DNA of 63,549 bases from Bacteroidales bacterium (lineage in GTDB: Bacteria > Bacteroidota > Bacteroidia > Bacteroidales > UBA932), in the NCBI GenBank assembly GCA_017550025.1, contig JAFYLU010000096.1:1-63549 (forward strand). The letters are read 5' to 3'. The stretch's first letter is position 1, and each line of letters opens with the position of its first letter. The notes under the pieces were generated by a model. That model was not told the origin of the DNA. It saw only the letters and a program-made list of their open reading frames with translations, and did not search any database. Of the stretch, positions 8,845-16,876 are shown piece after piece. Made by a program: the position numbers and the translations under genes.

Positions 8845-9282
8845 ATGAGAAGGATATTGATGTTTTTTGCAGCTCTTGCGGTTCTGTCTTCGTGCAATAC
8901 CAAGGGCGAGCAGGACTGGAGTGGTATGGAGCATATCACTTTTGATGTGGGAGGCCGTGTGACTGATGATAATGGTGCGCCTCTGAAGAATATTGCAGTG
9001 GTGACTGCCTTTGGAGATACGGTAAGGACAAATTCTGCAGGAGTATATATGGTTGCAGGTTCATGCAAGCCGGTGACAAATGTCATTGTGAACTATTCCG
9101 ATACAGACGGAGAAGAGAATGGCGGCAGGTTCACCAAGATACGCAAGACTGTAGACCTCGAATATACCGGTGGAGCGCATGGTCCTTATGCCGGAAAATA
9201 TGAAGCGCGTGGCGTAGATGTGAAAATGCTCAAGGATCAGGGCATCAAGCCGGTCGATCCCAATGAGAGCTTGGATAAATAA
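8845..9282 (+). CDS. Small lipoprotein with carboxypeptidase-regulatory-like domain
   Basis: 145 residues. MRRILMFFAALAVLSSC is a lipoprotein signal with Cys17. The body is a beta-sandwich of the CarboxypepD regulatory type (VGGRVTDDNGAPLKNIAVV, then TNSAGVYMVAG). It resembles the Bacteroidales 'radical SAM-associated putative lipoprotein' family, although no radical SAM gene is adjacent. The start is set at 8845, ten bases after the peptidase stop, because the lipobox begins there. An upstream in-frame ATG lies inside the peptidase gene and is unlikely. Function unknown. Confidence 0.75.
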   Translation: MRRILMFFAALAVLSSCNTKGEQDWSGMEHITFDVGGRVTDDNGAPLKNIAVVTAFGDTVRTNSAGVYMVAGSCKPVTNVIVNYSDTDGEENGGRFTKIRKTVDLEYTGGAHGPYAGKYEARGVDVKMLKDQGIKPVDPNESLDK

Positions 9283-9289
9283 AATTTGC

Positions 9290-9297
9290 TAAATTTG
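9290..9297 (+). promoter_or_regulatory. -7 box upstream of hisS
   Basis: TAAATTTG, 28 bp before the hisS start, matches TAnnTTTG. A TTG lies 16 bp upstream of it. Confidence 0.55.
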
Positions 9298-9325
9298 CAG
9301 GTTCAAACGATTAAGAAATAAGGAA

Positions 9326-10735
9326 ATGGCACAGAAACCCTCAATCCCAAAGGGAACAAGAGATTTCGGACCGGCAGAAATGGCCGGCAGAAACTATATA
9401 TTTGACACTATCCGCTCGGTCTTCAAGACATATGGATATGCTCCGATCGAAACTCCTTCGATGGAAAACTTGAGCACTCTTCTCGGAAAGTATGGCGAGG
9501 AAGGCGACAAGCTCCTTTTCAGAATCCTGAATTCCGGAGACGCTTTCTCAAAGATAAACTATGACGATTATCGTGTTGAGGGAACCGAAAACGGTTACAA
9601 CAGCAAGGCCCTCTCTCTCAAGGTTTGCGAGAAGGGACTCCGTTACGACCTGACTGTGCCTTTCGCACGCTTTGTGGTGCAGCATCAGAATGAGATCACA
9701 TTCCCGTTCAAGAGGTTCCAGATACAGCCTGTATGGCGTGCTGACCGTCCGCAGAAGGGCCGTTACAGGGAGTTCTATCAGTGTGATGTCGATGTGATCG
9801 GTTCCACTTCCCAGCTGAATGAACTTGAACTTGTGCAGATCGTGGACCGTGTATTCACGCTTTTTGATGTCAATGTATGCATCAAGATCAACAACCGCAA
9901 GGTGCTTACCGGAATGGCGGAGATCTGCGGCTTCCCTGATCAGGTGGTTGACATTACGGTTGCGATTGACAAGATTGACAAGATCGGTCTTGAGGCTGTC
10001 GAGGCCGAGATGATGCAGAAGGGCCTGACTGCTGAAGCTGTTGAGGTGATCCGTCCGATCCTGACCCTTTCGGGAACGACAGCAGAAAAGATATCTGTAA
10101 TGAGGAACCTCATGAGCGGAAAGTCTGCTTCAGGTCTTGTTTCGGAGACAGGTCTGAAAGGTCTGGACGAGCTTGAGGAACTTTTCAGTCTGATTGATGC
10201 CGCCGGTATCCGTCATGATGTTGAGATAGATCTTTCGCTTGCACGTGGTCTTAATTATTATACCGGAGCTATCTTTGAGGTGAAGGCAAAGGATTTTGCT
10301 ATCGGAAGCATCTGCGGAGGTGGCCGATATGATAACCTTACCGGTATATTCGGTCTTCCGAACATGTCGGGCGTAGGTATCTCTTTCGGTGCGGACCGAA
10401 TCTATGATGTGCTGAAGGGGCTCGAGAAGTTCCCTTCAGAGGTGACCTCCACAACGAAACTCCTCTTCGCAAACATGGGATCTGCCGAACTTAAGTACCT
10501 TATACCTGTTGTGAAGTCTCTTCGTGAAGCCGGAGTCCCTTGTGAGATTTATCCGGAGCAGACCAAGCTCAAGAAGCAGTTCGACTATGCTGACAAGAAG
10601 GCTATTCCGTTCCTTTCGATTGTCGGTGGAAATGAAATTGAGGAAGGGGTAATCAATATCAAGAACCTTTCGACTGGCGAGCAGAAGTCCTTCGCGAAGG
10701 CTGATATTGATGCTATGATTGACTTCCTGGCATGA
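9326..10735 (+). CDS. hisS: Histidyl-tRNA synthetase
   Basis: 469-residue class II aminoacyl-tRNA synthetase that charges tRNA-His in the cytoplasm. Motif 2 is seen ([28 protein letters not shown]). The histidine-binding HisA loops are [14 protein letters not shown] and [12 protein letters not shown], and motif 3 is [15 protein letters not shown]. The C-terminal anticodon-binding domain ends [12 protein letters not shown]. Length is normal. It has its own -7 box and directly precedes the initiator tRNA gene. Confidence 0.97.
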   Translation: MAQKPSIPKGTRDFGPAEMAGRNYIFDTIRSVFKTYGYAPIETPSMENLSTLLGKYGEEGDKLLFRILNSGDAFSKINYDDYRVEGTENGYNSKALSLKVCEKGLRYDLTVPFARFVVQHQNEITFPFKRFQIQPVWRADRPQKGRYREFYQCDVDVIGSTSQLNELELVQIVDRVFTLFDVNVCIKINNRKVLTGMAEICGFPDQVVDITVAIDKIDKIGLEAVEAEMMQKGLTAEAVEVIRPILTLSGTTAEKISVMRNLMSGKSASGLVSETGLKGLDELEELFSLIDAAGIRHDVEIDLSLARGLNYYTGAIFEVKAKDFAIGSICGGGRYDNLTGIFGLPNMSGVGISFGADRIYDVLKGLEKFPSEVTSTTKLLFANMGSAELKYLIPVVKSLREAGVPCEIYPEQTKLKKQFDYADKKAIPFLSIVGGNEIEEGVINIKNLSTGEQKSFAKADIDAMIDFLA

Positions 10736-10781
10736 TCTTTTGCAGATATTGGATAAATTTTGTGAAATTTTGCGATAAAAA

Positions 10782-10812
10782 TTTGCGGTTTCAAAAAATG
10801 TCCGTATATTTG
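10782..10812 (+). promoter_or_regulatory. Promoter of tRNA-fMet
   Basis: TTTG (10782-10785), 19-bp spacer, TATATTTG (10805-10812): a near-consensus Bacteroides promoter ending 11 bp before the tRNA. Confidence 0.8.
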
Positions 10813-10823
10813 CAGTCCAATAT

Positions 10824-10897
<74 letters not shown>

Positions 10898-10902
10898 CAA
10901 AG

Positions 10903-10939
10903 TTGCCGTAACTAATTGCAAGCCAATAAGTTACGGCAA
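10903..10939. repeat. 11-bp inverted repeat next to attL
   Basis: TTGCCGTAACT (10903-10913) and AGTTACGGCAA (10929-10939) are perfect inverted copies with a 15-bp spacer, immediately inside the prophage. They could be integrase arm sites. In RNA they form a hairpin that would replace the terminator the tRNA lost on integration. No long T-run follows. Confidence 0.65.
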
Positions 10940-10955
10940 ATTTCATAAAAAGGGC

Positions 10956-12200
10956 ATGACAGATTCGTGCCAAAAAAAGTCAAACTTGTTGGGAGGTCGG
11001 AAGGATCCCCCAACAAAAAAAATGCTTTCCAGTTCCAAAAAGAAAAATTCGCTTCGCGCGATAACCGGATATACACCGGCAAAGATTGCCACAGGCAAAA
11101 AGTGGTATATCGAATTTTACTGTTATCATCCCGAAAAAGAAAGATTGCATCGATGTCGTGTGGCCGTCCCTCCGATCAAGAAGGTCTCGGAGCGCAGGGC
11201 CTATGCCAAGGACATGGAGATAGAAATCAACGCAAAGTTGAAAAAAGGATGGAATCCGTTCATGGCACTGAACAATCCCAAGGAATACACTCTTTTCGAC
11301 GACGCATGCAGCTCATACTTCAAATATCTTTACAAGATGGTAGAAGACGGGCTATTGAGGATCAAGACCTACAATGGCTATGTATCCTATCTCAATGTCT
11401 TCCGCGCATGGAATCAGCAGCAACGCAAGCCTGTTACCTACATGTATCAGCTGAAGAAGGATCTTGTGAATTCCTTCCTTGATTACTTATGGATGGACAA
11501 GGGCAAGTCTGCCAGAACCAGGGACAACTATCTAGGATGGTTCCGAAGCTTTGCGACATATCTGAAGGAGAGGAATTTCGTCAGTGAGGACCCGACGGCC
11601 AACATATCGATGGTGCAGGGTAAAAAGAAATACCAGAAGAACCGAACGGTCCTGCCGCAAGAGGAGATGGTCCGTTTGAAAAATTATCTGGAAGAGAATG
11701 ACAGGCACTTCTTGTTAGGCTGCTATATACTCTACTATTGCTTCATAAGACCAAAGGAGATGACTTTTGTGCGGCTGATGGATATCTCCGTCAGGAACGG
11801 CACGATATACATCGCGCCGGAAGTGTCGAAGAACGGCAAGGGGTCGGTAGTCACGCTTCCGGACTGCGTACTCAAGCTGATGCTCGAGCTGGAGGTCTTT
11901 TCGAATCCGTCAGACTGGTACCTCTTCAGCGACAACTTTAAGCCTGGCAAGAAGTACAGGTCGGGCAAGCAGTTCACGGATGCCTGGACAAAGATAAGGA
12001 TACGCTTCAAATGGCCGGATGAGTACAAGTTCTATTCCCTGAAGGATACCGGCATTACTGACATGATCCGCGACCATACGGATCTGCTGGCCGTGAGAGA
12101 CCAGGCACGGCATCACTCGCTCGAGATGACGAATCTGTATACTCCTCTGGAGGCGAAGGAGGCGAATGAGAGCATCAGGAAGCGACAGTCATACTTTTAG
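10956..12200 (+). CDS. int: Tyrosine recombinase (prophage integrase)
   Basis: About 414 residues. Layout: arm-binding region, then a core-binding SAM-like domain (TLFDDACSSYFKYL... DNYLGWFRSFATYLKERNF), then the catalytic domain. Catalytic Arg is in FIRPKEM, Lys in VSKNGKG, the second-box His in ARHHSLEMTNLY, and the nucleophile Tyr in the same stretch. The usual HxxR box is YSLKDTG, with Lys in place of Arg. Start uncertain: ATG 10956 or ATG 11022. A hairpin (TTGTTGGG...CCCAACAA) lies between them, so the later start is possible. Same strand as the tRNA, directly beside attL. Confidence 0.9.
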   Translation: MTDSCQKKSNLLGGRKDPPTKKMLSSSKKKNSLRAITGYTPAKIATGKKWYIEFYCYHPEKERLHRCRVAVPPIKKVSERRAYAKDMEIEINAKLKKGWNPFMALNNPKEYTLFDDACSSYFKYLYKMVEDGLLRIKTYNGYVSYLNVFRAWNQQQRKPVTYMYQLKKDLVNSFLDYLWMDKGKSARTRDNYLGWFRSFATYLKERNFVSEDPTANISMVQGKKKYQKNRTVLPQEEMVRLKNYLEENDRHFLLGCYILYYCFIRPKEMTFVRLMDISVRNGTIYIAPEVSKNGKGSVVTLPDCVLKLMLELEVFSNPSDWYLFSDNFKPGKKYRSGKQFTDAWTKIRIRFKWPDEYKFYSLKDTGITDMIRDHTDLLAVRDQARHHSLEMTNLYTPLEAKEANESIRKRQSYF

Positions 12201-12202
12201 GA

Positions 12203-12240
12203 GAAAGGGGCCCGCATCACTGCGGACCCCTTTCGGGTTT
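12203..12240. terminator. Terminator between integrase and the leftward late genes
   Basis: GGGG-CCGCA-TCAC-TGCGG-CCCC hairpin with TTTC/TTTT on the plus side, just after the integrase stop. The A-rich left flank is short, so it serves the plus strand best. Confidence 0.75.
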
Positions 12241-12259
12241 TATGAAATCTTATGGAGGG

Positions 12260-12856
12260 TTACCATTCGAAAACGGTCTTGGCACATAGTTCCAATGATG
12301 GATGCCGGACGATTATATCATATCCGATTCTGCCGCCGATACAGAGCCATGGACTTGCCCTGTAATCATATTCCAAGGTTATCGGCATATTCATATTGGC
12401 AGACATTGCTATTCCAAGACCCAGAGCCAGGCTGTGTTTCTTCTCTTTCCTCACTATAGAAGGCATGACAGTGCGTATAGGATGATATAGCTCCACCGAG
12501 TCAATCCTTGAACCGATGCCTGAATGCATGATCTTTACGCCATCCATTTCCGTCATAAGATACTGCCTTTGCAACATCACATAGGGAATGCCGTTCATCG
12601 CAGTGTCCCGAATTGTTTCCCTTTCGATGAATACATATTCCGGGACCATATTGTTATATTTCTCGAGATCGAGTGTGTATGTGTTCATTTTCAGCTGGAG
12701 CCTGGAGTATGATACAGTCCTGTATATTGTAACCGTATCATGAACGGCTGGCTCCACCTTGGGATGGATCCGGTTTGCGAATCCTCCCAAGGCAAGGCCT
12801 GCTACAAAGGCAAAGATGAGAGACAGTCTGAATTCCCAATTCATCGCTTGCGTCAT
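12260..12856 (-). CDS. Membrane-anchored DUF6808-like protein (possible spanin-type)
   Basis: About 198 residues from the ATG at 12856, which overlaps the previous stop (TGATG). One N-terminal membrane helix (LSLIFAFVAGLALGGFA) is followed by a long region rich in the pattern DTV.IYRTV / RETIRDTA / DSVELYHPIRTV. This is characteristic of the Bacteroidales phage DUF6808 type. A C-terminal beta-barrel-like stretch follows (LALGLGIAMSANMNMPITLEYDYR... CIGGRIGYDIIV). It is the last gene of the late operon, beside a holin-like protein and near the tail genes, where a lysis or envelope-spanning role would fit. Function is inferred only. Confidence 0.6.
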   Translation of the reverse strand: MTQAMNWEFRLSLIFAFVAGLALGGFANRIHPKVEPAVHDTVTIYRTVSYSRLQLKMNTYTLDLEKYNNMVPEYVFIERETIRDTAMNGIPYVMLQRQYLMTEMDGVKIMHSGIGSRIDSVELYHPIRTVMPSIVRKEKKHSLALGLGIAMSANMNMPITLEYDYRASPWLCIGGRIGYDIIVRHPSLELCAKTVFEW

Positions 12857-13581
12857 CAGCGTTTGCGGACTTCGGCCAGCACGGCTATTTTCAAAGCTGT
12901 ATTCTCCATCGCCTTGCGGACTTCGCGGCATTCATGAGGTCTGTCTCCCGTGTAAGTGAGAACCAGCAGACCGACCGGTTTGTCAACACCTTCGACAACG
13001 GTCATGGCGCAGTGTGTCACATTGTTTGACATCATTCTGTACATAAGAGATTTGTCAATCGTCTGAAGGCCGTCGATGTCACCCGAATAGAATTTGTTCT
13101 CGAAGAGGTAGTTGCTGAACGGCAGTAGTGACAGTGACACATTCTCGTACTGGTCGGCAACCGGCATTACCCCTTCATTGAGTGCTTCGCAAGAAGAAGA
13201 CGCATACTGGAAAGGGAGTCCTCCTGTCGAGATCGTACCATTGTGCAGCTCCAGGAAGAGAACCCTGTCTGCACCGCTCTTTGCAAGAAGGGAGTTGCAA
13301 TGCATCTGGATTTTAGGGTTCGTGTCAAGACGGCGTTCAAGGAGTTCCTCATGCTCCTTCTCGCGATACTTGTCATAAAGTTCGAAGATCCTGCTCGGGT
13401 TGAATGCAAACCAGCAGACATAAGATACCAGGATGAGGATAGACAGCGCCTTCATGATCTTCCAGACACTGTACTTGTCGCAGATCTGGAGGACTTTCTC
13501 CACCAGAGTCAACGACTGGGTTTGGTTGTTGATTTGTTCCATTTTGTTAAGTTTGAAAAGTTTCAGATTGATTACACTCAT
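12856..13581 (-). CDS. Membrane protein with GAF-like soluble domain (holin-position)
   Basis: 241 residues from the ATG at 13581, which overlaps the previous stop by ATGA. An alternative start is Met14. There is one membrane segment near residues 43-60 (ALSILILVSYVCWFAF), a short charged helix, then about 160 residues resembling a GAF fold (RVLFLELHNGTISTGG... CAMTVVEGVDKPVGLLVLTY). The HNG.....GLPF and VDKP..LLVLTY motifs recur in phage and plasmid membrane proteins of unknown role. Position next to the DUF6808-like gene suggests the lysis/envelope module, but it is not a typical short holin. Confidence 0.6.
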   Translation of the reverse strand: MSVINLKLFKLNKMEQINNQTQSLTLVEKVLQICDKYSVWKIMKALSILILVSYVCWFAFNPSRIFELYDKYREKEHEELLERRLDTNPKIQMHCNSLLAKSGADRVLFLELHNGTISTGGLPFQYASSSCEALNEGVMPVADQYENVSLSLLPFSNYLFENKFYSGDIDGLQTIDKSLMYRMMSNNVTHCAMTVVEGVDKPVGLLVLTYTGDRPHECREVRKAMENTALKIAVLAEVRKR

Positions 13582-13889
13582 GCTTCATGCGAGCAATCCT
13601 CGTATTTAGCCACTACCGCATCCACCATTGCGTTGATAAGATCAAGAGCATCTCTATCGGTTTGCGAGATGTTGTTATAGCTTACTTTAAGCTTTTCTCC
13701 GACCCTGTTACCGGTGAAGTAAATACCTTCGATGGTATCGCTGGGCTCTACGTTATTAGTCAATGTTCCGCTGATTGATGTAATCTTATCATTCTCGATT
13801 ACTGCCGATGCCGTCATGTTGTAGTTACCTGACTCGGCTGCAAGCGTCTTTGTGATTCTCGATCTGGTTTCTGTAAGATTTAGTTCCAT
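13578..13889 (-). CDS. Small phage protein, unknown
   Basis: 103 residues, mostly beta-strand (TKTLAAESGNYNMTASAVI...KITSISGTL), then a C-terminal helix (DALDLINAMVDAVVAKYED). No signal peptide, membrane segment or cysteine cluster apart from one C-terminal Cys. It sits in the tightly packed end of the tail operon, six bases after the preceding gene and overlapping the next by 4 bp. I do not recognise a family. A minor structural role is likely from position only. Confidence 0.6.
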   Translation of the reverse strand: MELNLTETRSRITKTLAAESGNYNMTASAVIENDKITSISGTLTNNVEPSDTIEGIYFTGNRVGEKLKVSYNNISQTDRDALDLINAMVDAVVAKYEDCSHEA

Positions 13890-13895
13890 GGCGTA

Positions 13896-14396
13896 TTACT
13901 TCAAAAGTTCGTCAAGTTCCGAAAGGTCTGCATCGGGCTTGGCATCTCCGTCAAACATAGGGGCAAGGACATTGAATGCGACTTGTGGTGTTTTTGGCTG
14001 GGCTTTGAGAACAGCCTTGGTAAAGGCTTTCCTGTCAAGAATCTTCATCTCCACAGAGATTTCCTTCTCTTCAAGGTTGTTCATTACATTCATCTTTTTG
14101 ATGACAAGAGCCTTTATATCAGCATAGGTTGAATCCACTATTGCCATTGCATCTCTGTCGCCTTCCTTGATCAGCCTGTCATATTCCTCACACCTTGAAG
14201 CTTCCACTCCTTCAAAGAGTCTCCTATGCAGTTCTTCAGACAGTTTGCTGTACTGCTCTGCTACATTCTGTAATCCGGCCATGTTATCCATAGCCTTCTC
14301 GATGTCGGAATCATTGAGATGTCCGAGAGCCATCTGACCGAGTTGCTGAAACATCGCGATGGCATGTCTTCGTGTAAGTGTCTTTTCCATATTCAT
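13896..14396 (-). CDS. Helical phage protein, unknown
   Basis: About 166 residues, starting MNMEKTLTRRHAIAM one base after the previous stop (TAAcATG). The same junction recurs at 15691. Almost all alpha-helical, with a charged coiled-coil-like centre (IEKAMDNMAGLQNVAEQYSK, EKEISVEMKILDRKAF) and an acidic tail (ADLSELDELLK). No known domain seen. Longer starts would lie inside the upstream gene. Probably a structural or assembly accessory protein. Confidence 0.6.
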   Translation of the reverse strand: MNMEKTLTRRHAIAMFQQLGQMALGHLNDSDIEKAMDNMAGLQNVAEQYSKLSEELHRRLFEGVEASRCEEYDRLIKEGDRDAMAIVDSTYADIKALVIKKMNVMNNLEEKEISVEMKILDRKAFTKAVLKAQPKTPQVAFNVLAPMFDGDAKPDADLSELDELLK

Positions 14397-14397
14397 G

Positions 14398-15507
14398 TTA
14401 TAGTATTGATGTATCCTGCATTGGAATGGTCTCCATAATATATTCCCCACCATTCAGCCACACCCATATCTTCGGGCTCTCCAGCAAGGTGGCATCATTC
14501 ACACTGAATGAACCTGAACTCGTGTGTTCGGAGTTTCCTGCGACCGTGATTTCCCCAAGGCTTTCGCTGACCTCATTAGCTACAAGAGTGTCACCATAGG
14601 CCTTATTATCGTAGCGAAGCCTCACGACATTGTTCGTCAATGTGCATGGAGCAGAAAGATTATTGGTCACTGTGAATGTATAGGCAATCCTGCTTCTGAT
14701 GATATCCTTTGTGGCAACGGCCCTCACAGAAATTCCTGCAGACAGGATCTCGATTGCAGCACCGCTGTTATTTGGTAATGTGTATATCATTGCTGATGTA
14801 CCATTCGCTGTTATCATGGTCAGCTTCGTGTTTGAGATAAACGGGTAAGCCATGTAAGCGCCGGGAGACAGATAGCTTGCGTCAACCTGCACGCTCATTC
14901 CAGACTCTCCTATGGTCTTGTCGGACGTGCATCTCTTTGTACCACCACTTCCGACAAGGGCAATGCCGAGGTAATAATCCTGTAATGAAGGGAAATCCCT
15001 ATATGACAGACCGTCATCCGTTGGCTCGGCAAACACAACATTCATTTGAAAGTTACCGTCAGACTTTGCCCATTTGGCCGGGATAGTCATCTTTCCTACG
15101 AACGGGGTTGCCTTGTGGTTGTAACCATCAAAATCAAGTCTTCTGAATAGCTCTCCGAATGCACAGCCTCTTGGAGCTGCATGCCTCCATCCATTGTCGG
15201 ATCCATCGTATTTGGCTGCAATTCCAGATAAATCAGCATTAGATGCAACAAGTGCGTTCGAGACATCAAGTCCGCACCATCCGTCATCAGCCTTATAGGT
15301 ATTCTCGCCACGTTCAGTGTCTGCTGATCTTACAGGCTTATGTTTAGCCCACTTGTTTATGTTCGGACTTGTGCAGAGCAACCCGAGATCTGTTCCGAGT
15401 CTGGATTTACGGTAGTCGCGCAGACACCGGGCAATTTGCCATAATGTGATTCCCGGTTTTGCCGATGAGCCCACATATAATCTATTCCTGTCTTCTGATA
15501 TTGCCAT
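14398..15507 (-). CDS. Phage virion-associated protein (tail/baseplate accessory)
   Basis: 369 residues. The N-terminus (KPGITLWQIARCLRDYRKS, then LCTSPNINKWAKHKPVR) is a pattern I associate with Bacteroidales phage tail proteins. The middle and C-terminal parts are beta-rich (AYTFTVTNNLSAPCTLTNNV, GEITVAGNSEHTSSGSFSV) and look like immunoglobulin- or jelly-roll-type domains. It lies downstream of the fibre genes, so an adhesion or tip role is plausible. No catalytic motif is seen. Confidence 0.55.
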   Translation of the reverse strand: MAISEDRNRLYVGSSAKPGITLWQIARCLRDYRKSRLGTDLGLLCTSPNINKWAKHKPVRSADTERGENTYKADDGWCGLDVSNALVASNADLSGIAAKYDGSDNGWRHAAPRGCAFGELFRRLDFDGYNHKATPFVGKMTIPAKWAKSDGNFQMNVVFAEPTDDGLSYRDFPSLQDYYLGIALVGSGGTKRCTSDKTIGESGMSVQVDASYLSPGAYMAYPFISNTKLTMITANGTSAMIYTLPNNSGAAIEILSAGISVRAVATKDIIRSRIAYTFTVTNNLSAPCTLTNNVVRLRYDNKAYGDTLVANEVSESLGEITVAGNSEHTSSGSFSVNDATLLESPKIWVWLNGGEYIMETIPMQDTSIL

Positions 15508-15511
15508 GTCG

Positions 15512-15691
15512 CTATCTGTATATTTCTTCCCATCCTTCCACGGTCACTTCGAATCCGATGGGCTTGTTCGGCTTTTCTTTCTCCTTGGCTACCTTGGTAT
15601 AGGTCGTGTCCGTTTCTTGCTTGTAAGGCTCGTTTATGACCTCGCTGCGGCTACAGCATGAGAGGATTAGGAGCAGTAATATTCATATCAT
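15512..15691 (-). pseudogene. Hidden lipoprotein-like frame with an in-frame TGA at codon 3
   Basis: Reading from the ATG at 15691, one base after the previous stop, gives M-I-stop-ILLLLILSCC. The frame then runs open for 56 codons (SRSEVINEPYKQ ... TVEGWEEIYR) to a TAG at 15512. ILSC is a good lipobox, and the frame fills the gap exactly between two packed genes, so it looks like a real small lipoprotein. Either codon 3 was TGG (Trp) and has mutated, or initiation uses a non-ATG codon after the TGA, or TGA is read through. I cannot decide from sequence. Confidence 0.5.
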
Positions 15692-15692
15692 G

Positions 15693-16367
15693 TTATAATG
15701 TTAAGGTTGTAAAGGCGCGAGGAAGTGTACTGGTTGCTCCAGAAGGGTTTTTTGTCCTATGTTCTGTTCCAAAGAACCTCGTAAACTTCCACGCTTCGGT
15801 GGCACTGTATTGTGTACTTGACCAAGAATCTTTGATGGCGCTTCCATCAATAAGCGTTAGTGCGCTCTCTACCTCGCCCTTATATCTAGCAACTATCATC
15901 CATTCTCCAAGCGCAGGTAAATACCCAGTCTGTCCATTGGGGAACACATAATTAGCACATAGATATGCTGCGCCTGATGTAACACTGCTCATGGAGTTAA
16001 TCATTCTTGATGTATTCTCGAAACCAGCATAATCTGATTTAGCTGTTTCCAAATCAGATGTCAACATTACACCGTCAACCGATGAATTTGGTAGCCAAGT
16101 AATCCAAGTGCTTTCACTAGCATTGGTTTTAGATATTACAAATCTTGCTTCTGCCGAAATAACAGCTACACCATTTGCAAGTTCGCTTGCGAAACCAGCT
16201 TCCGTCCACTTATCAGTAGTATATAGCGAACCATCAACCTGCTGGATATATACTCCAGATGAATCAACATTATAAAGAATGTCACCCGTATCTCCGACCA
16301 TCACAACATTGGGCTTAATAGTCATAAAAACAGCACCCTCTGTTTCGAATTTTCTCAAGTTTCTCAT
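15693..16367 (-). CDS. Phage adhesin-like protein with C-type-lectin-like C-terminus
   Basis: 224 residues. The C-terminal half (GYLPALGEWMIVARYKGEVE, then DSWSSTQYSATEAWKF and TLPRAF) matches the DUF1566/FISUMP-like C-type lectin fold common in Bacteroidales phage and surface adhesins. The N-terminus (KPNVVMVGDTGDILYNVD) is a short phage-type adaptor. It overlaps the upstream gene by 4 bp and lies directly after the long fibre and its probable chaperone, so receptor binding is likely. The fold is used by diversity-generating retroelement targets, but no reverse transcriptase or template repeat is visible here. Confidence 0.6.
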   Translation of the reverse strand: MRNLRKFETEGAVFMTIKPNVVMVGDTGDILYNVDSSGVYIQQVDGSLYTTDKWTEAGFASELANGVAVISAEARFVISKTNASESTWITWLPNSSVDGVMLTSDLETAKSDYAGFENTSRMINSMSSVTSGAAYLCANYVFPNGQTGYLPALGEWMIVARYKGEVESALTLIDGSAIKDSWSSTQYSATEAWKFTRFFGTEHRTKNPSGATSTLPRAFTTLTL

Positions 16368-16876
16368 ATCGTCTGTTTTAAATAGTTTTCATAATCACTC
16401 CAGTCATAAGAGTCTTTCTCTTTCCATCCTGCAAGAAGCTGTGCATTGATATGCGTCATAGCCTTGATGTAAAAGTCCGTAAGTTCGTCAACAGTTGAGA
16501 ACTCATGATATACGGGATGCTCATTCGTGCCGAACTTGAAGACAATAGGAAGGTTCGCGCCCTCTGTCTGCACTGCAATGTCATATGCTGCCTTATAGTT
16601 GAATTGATTTTCAGAACTCAACCAAACTTGCATCCCATTCCATGTAAAGCCAGAGATGATACGCTCGTCTATCTGCTCATTCATCCATGACAGAATTATA
16701 TCTTTTATTTCCGCCATTGTAGGTCTATGGCCGAACTTCGCCTCCATAAAAGAAACTCCGTCATCCATTTCCTCATTAGAGTAAGGTTGCATATCCCATC
16801 TCACGCGGTATCTTTTATACTTTGGATTAATACACTCTATAAGTGGTATATTCTTCTCTCCGTATGTCCTTATCAT
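16364..16876 (-). CDS. Putative tail-fibre assembly protein (DUF4376-like)
   Basis: 170 residues. The C-terminal INAQLLAGWKEKDSYDWSDY recalls the DUF4376 region of tail-fibre assembly proteins, and the centre (FTWNGMQVWLSSENQFNYK) has the matching W-rich pattern. It is coupled by 4-bp overlaps to the long fibre upstream and the lectin-like protein downstream, the usual position for a fibre chaperone. No signal or membrane segment. Assignment is by pattern and position. Confidence 0.55.
   Translation of the reverse strand: MIRTYGEKNIPLIECINPKYKRYRVRWDMQPYSNEEMDDGVSFMEAKFGHRPTMAEIKDIILSWMNEQIDERIISGFTWNGMQVWLSSENQFNYKAAYDIAVQTEGANLPIVFKFGTNEHPVYHEFSTVDELTDFYIKAMTHINAQLLAGWKEKDSYDWSDYENYLKQTI

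Noticed and set aside
7767-9086. 439-residue minus-strand frame opposite the C1 peptidase and lipoprotein
   Set aside because: Spans two well-supported plus-strand genes; composition typical of an antisense frame.
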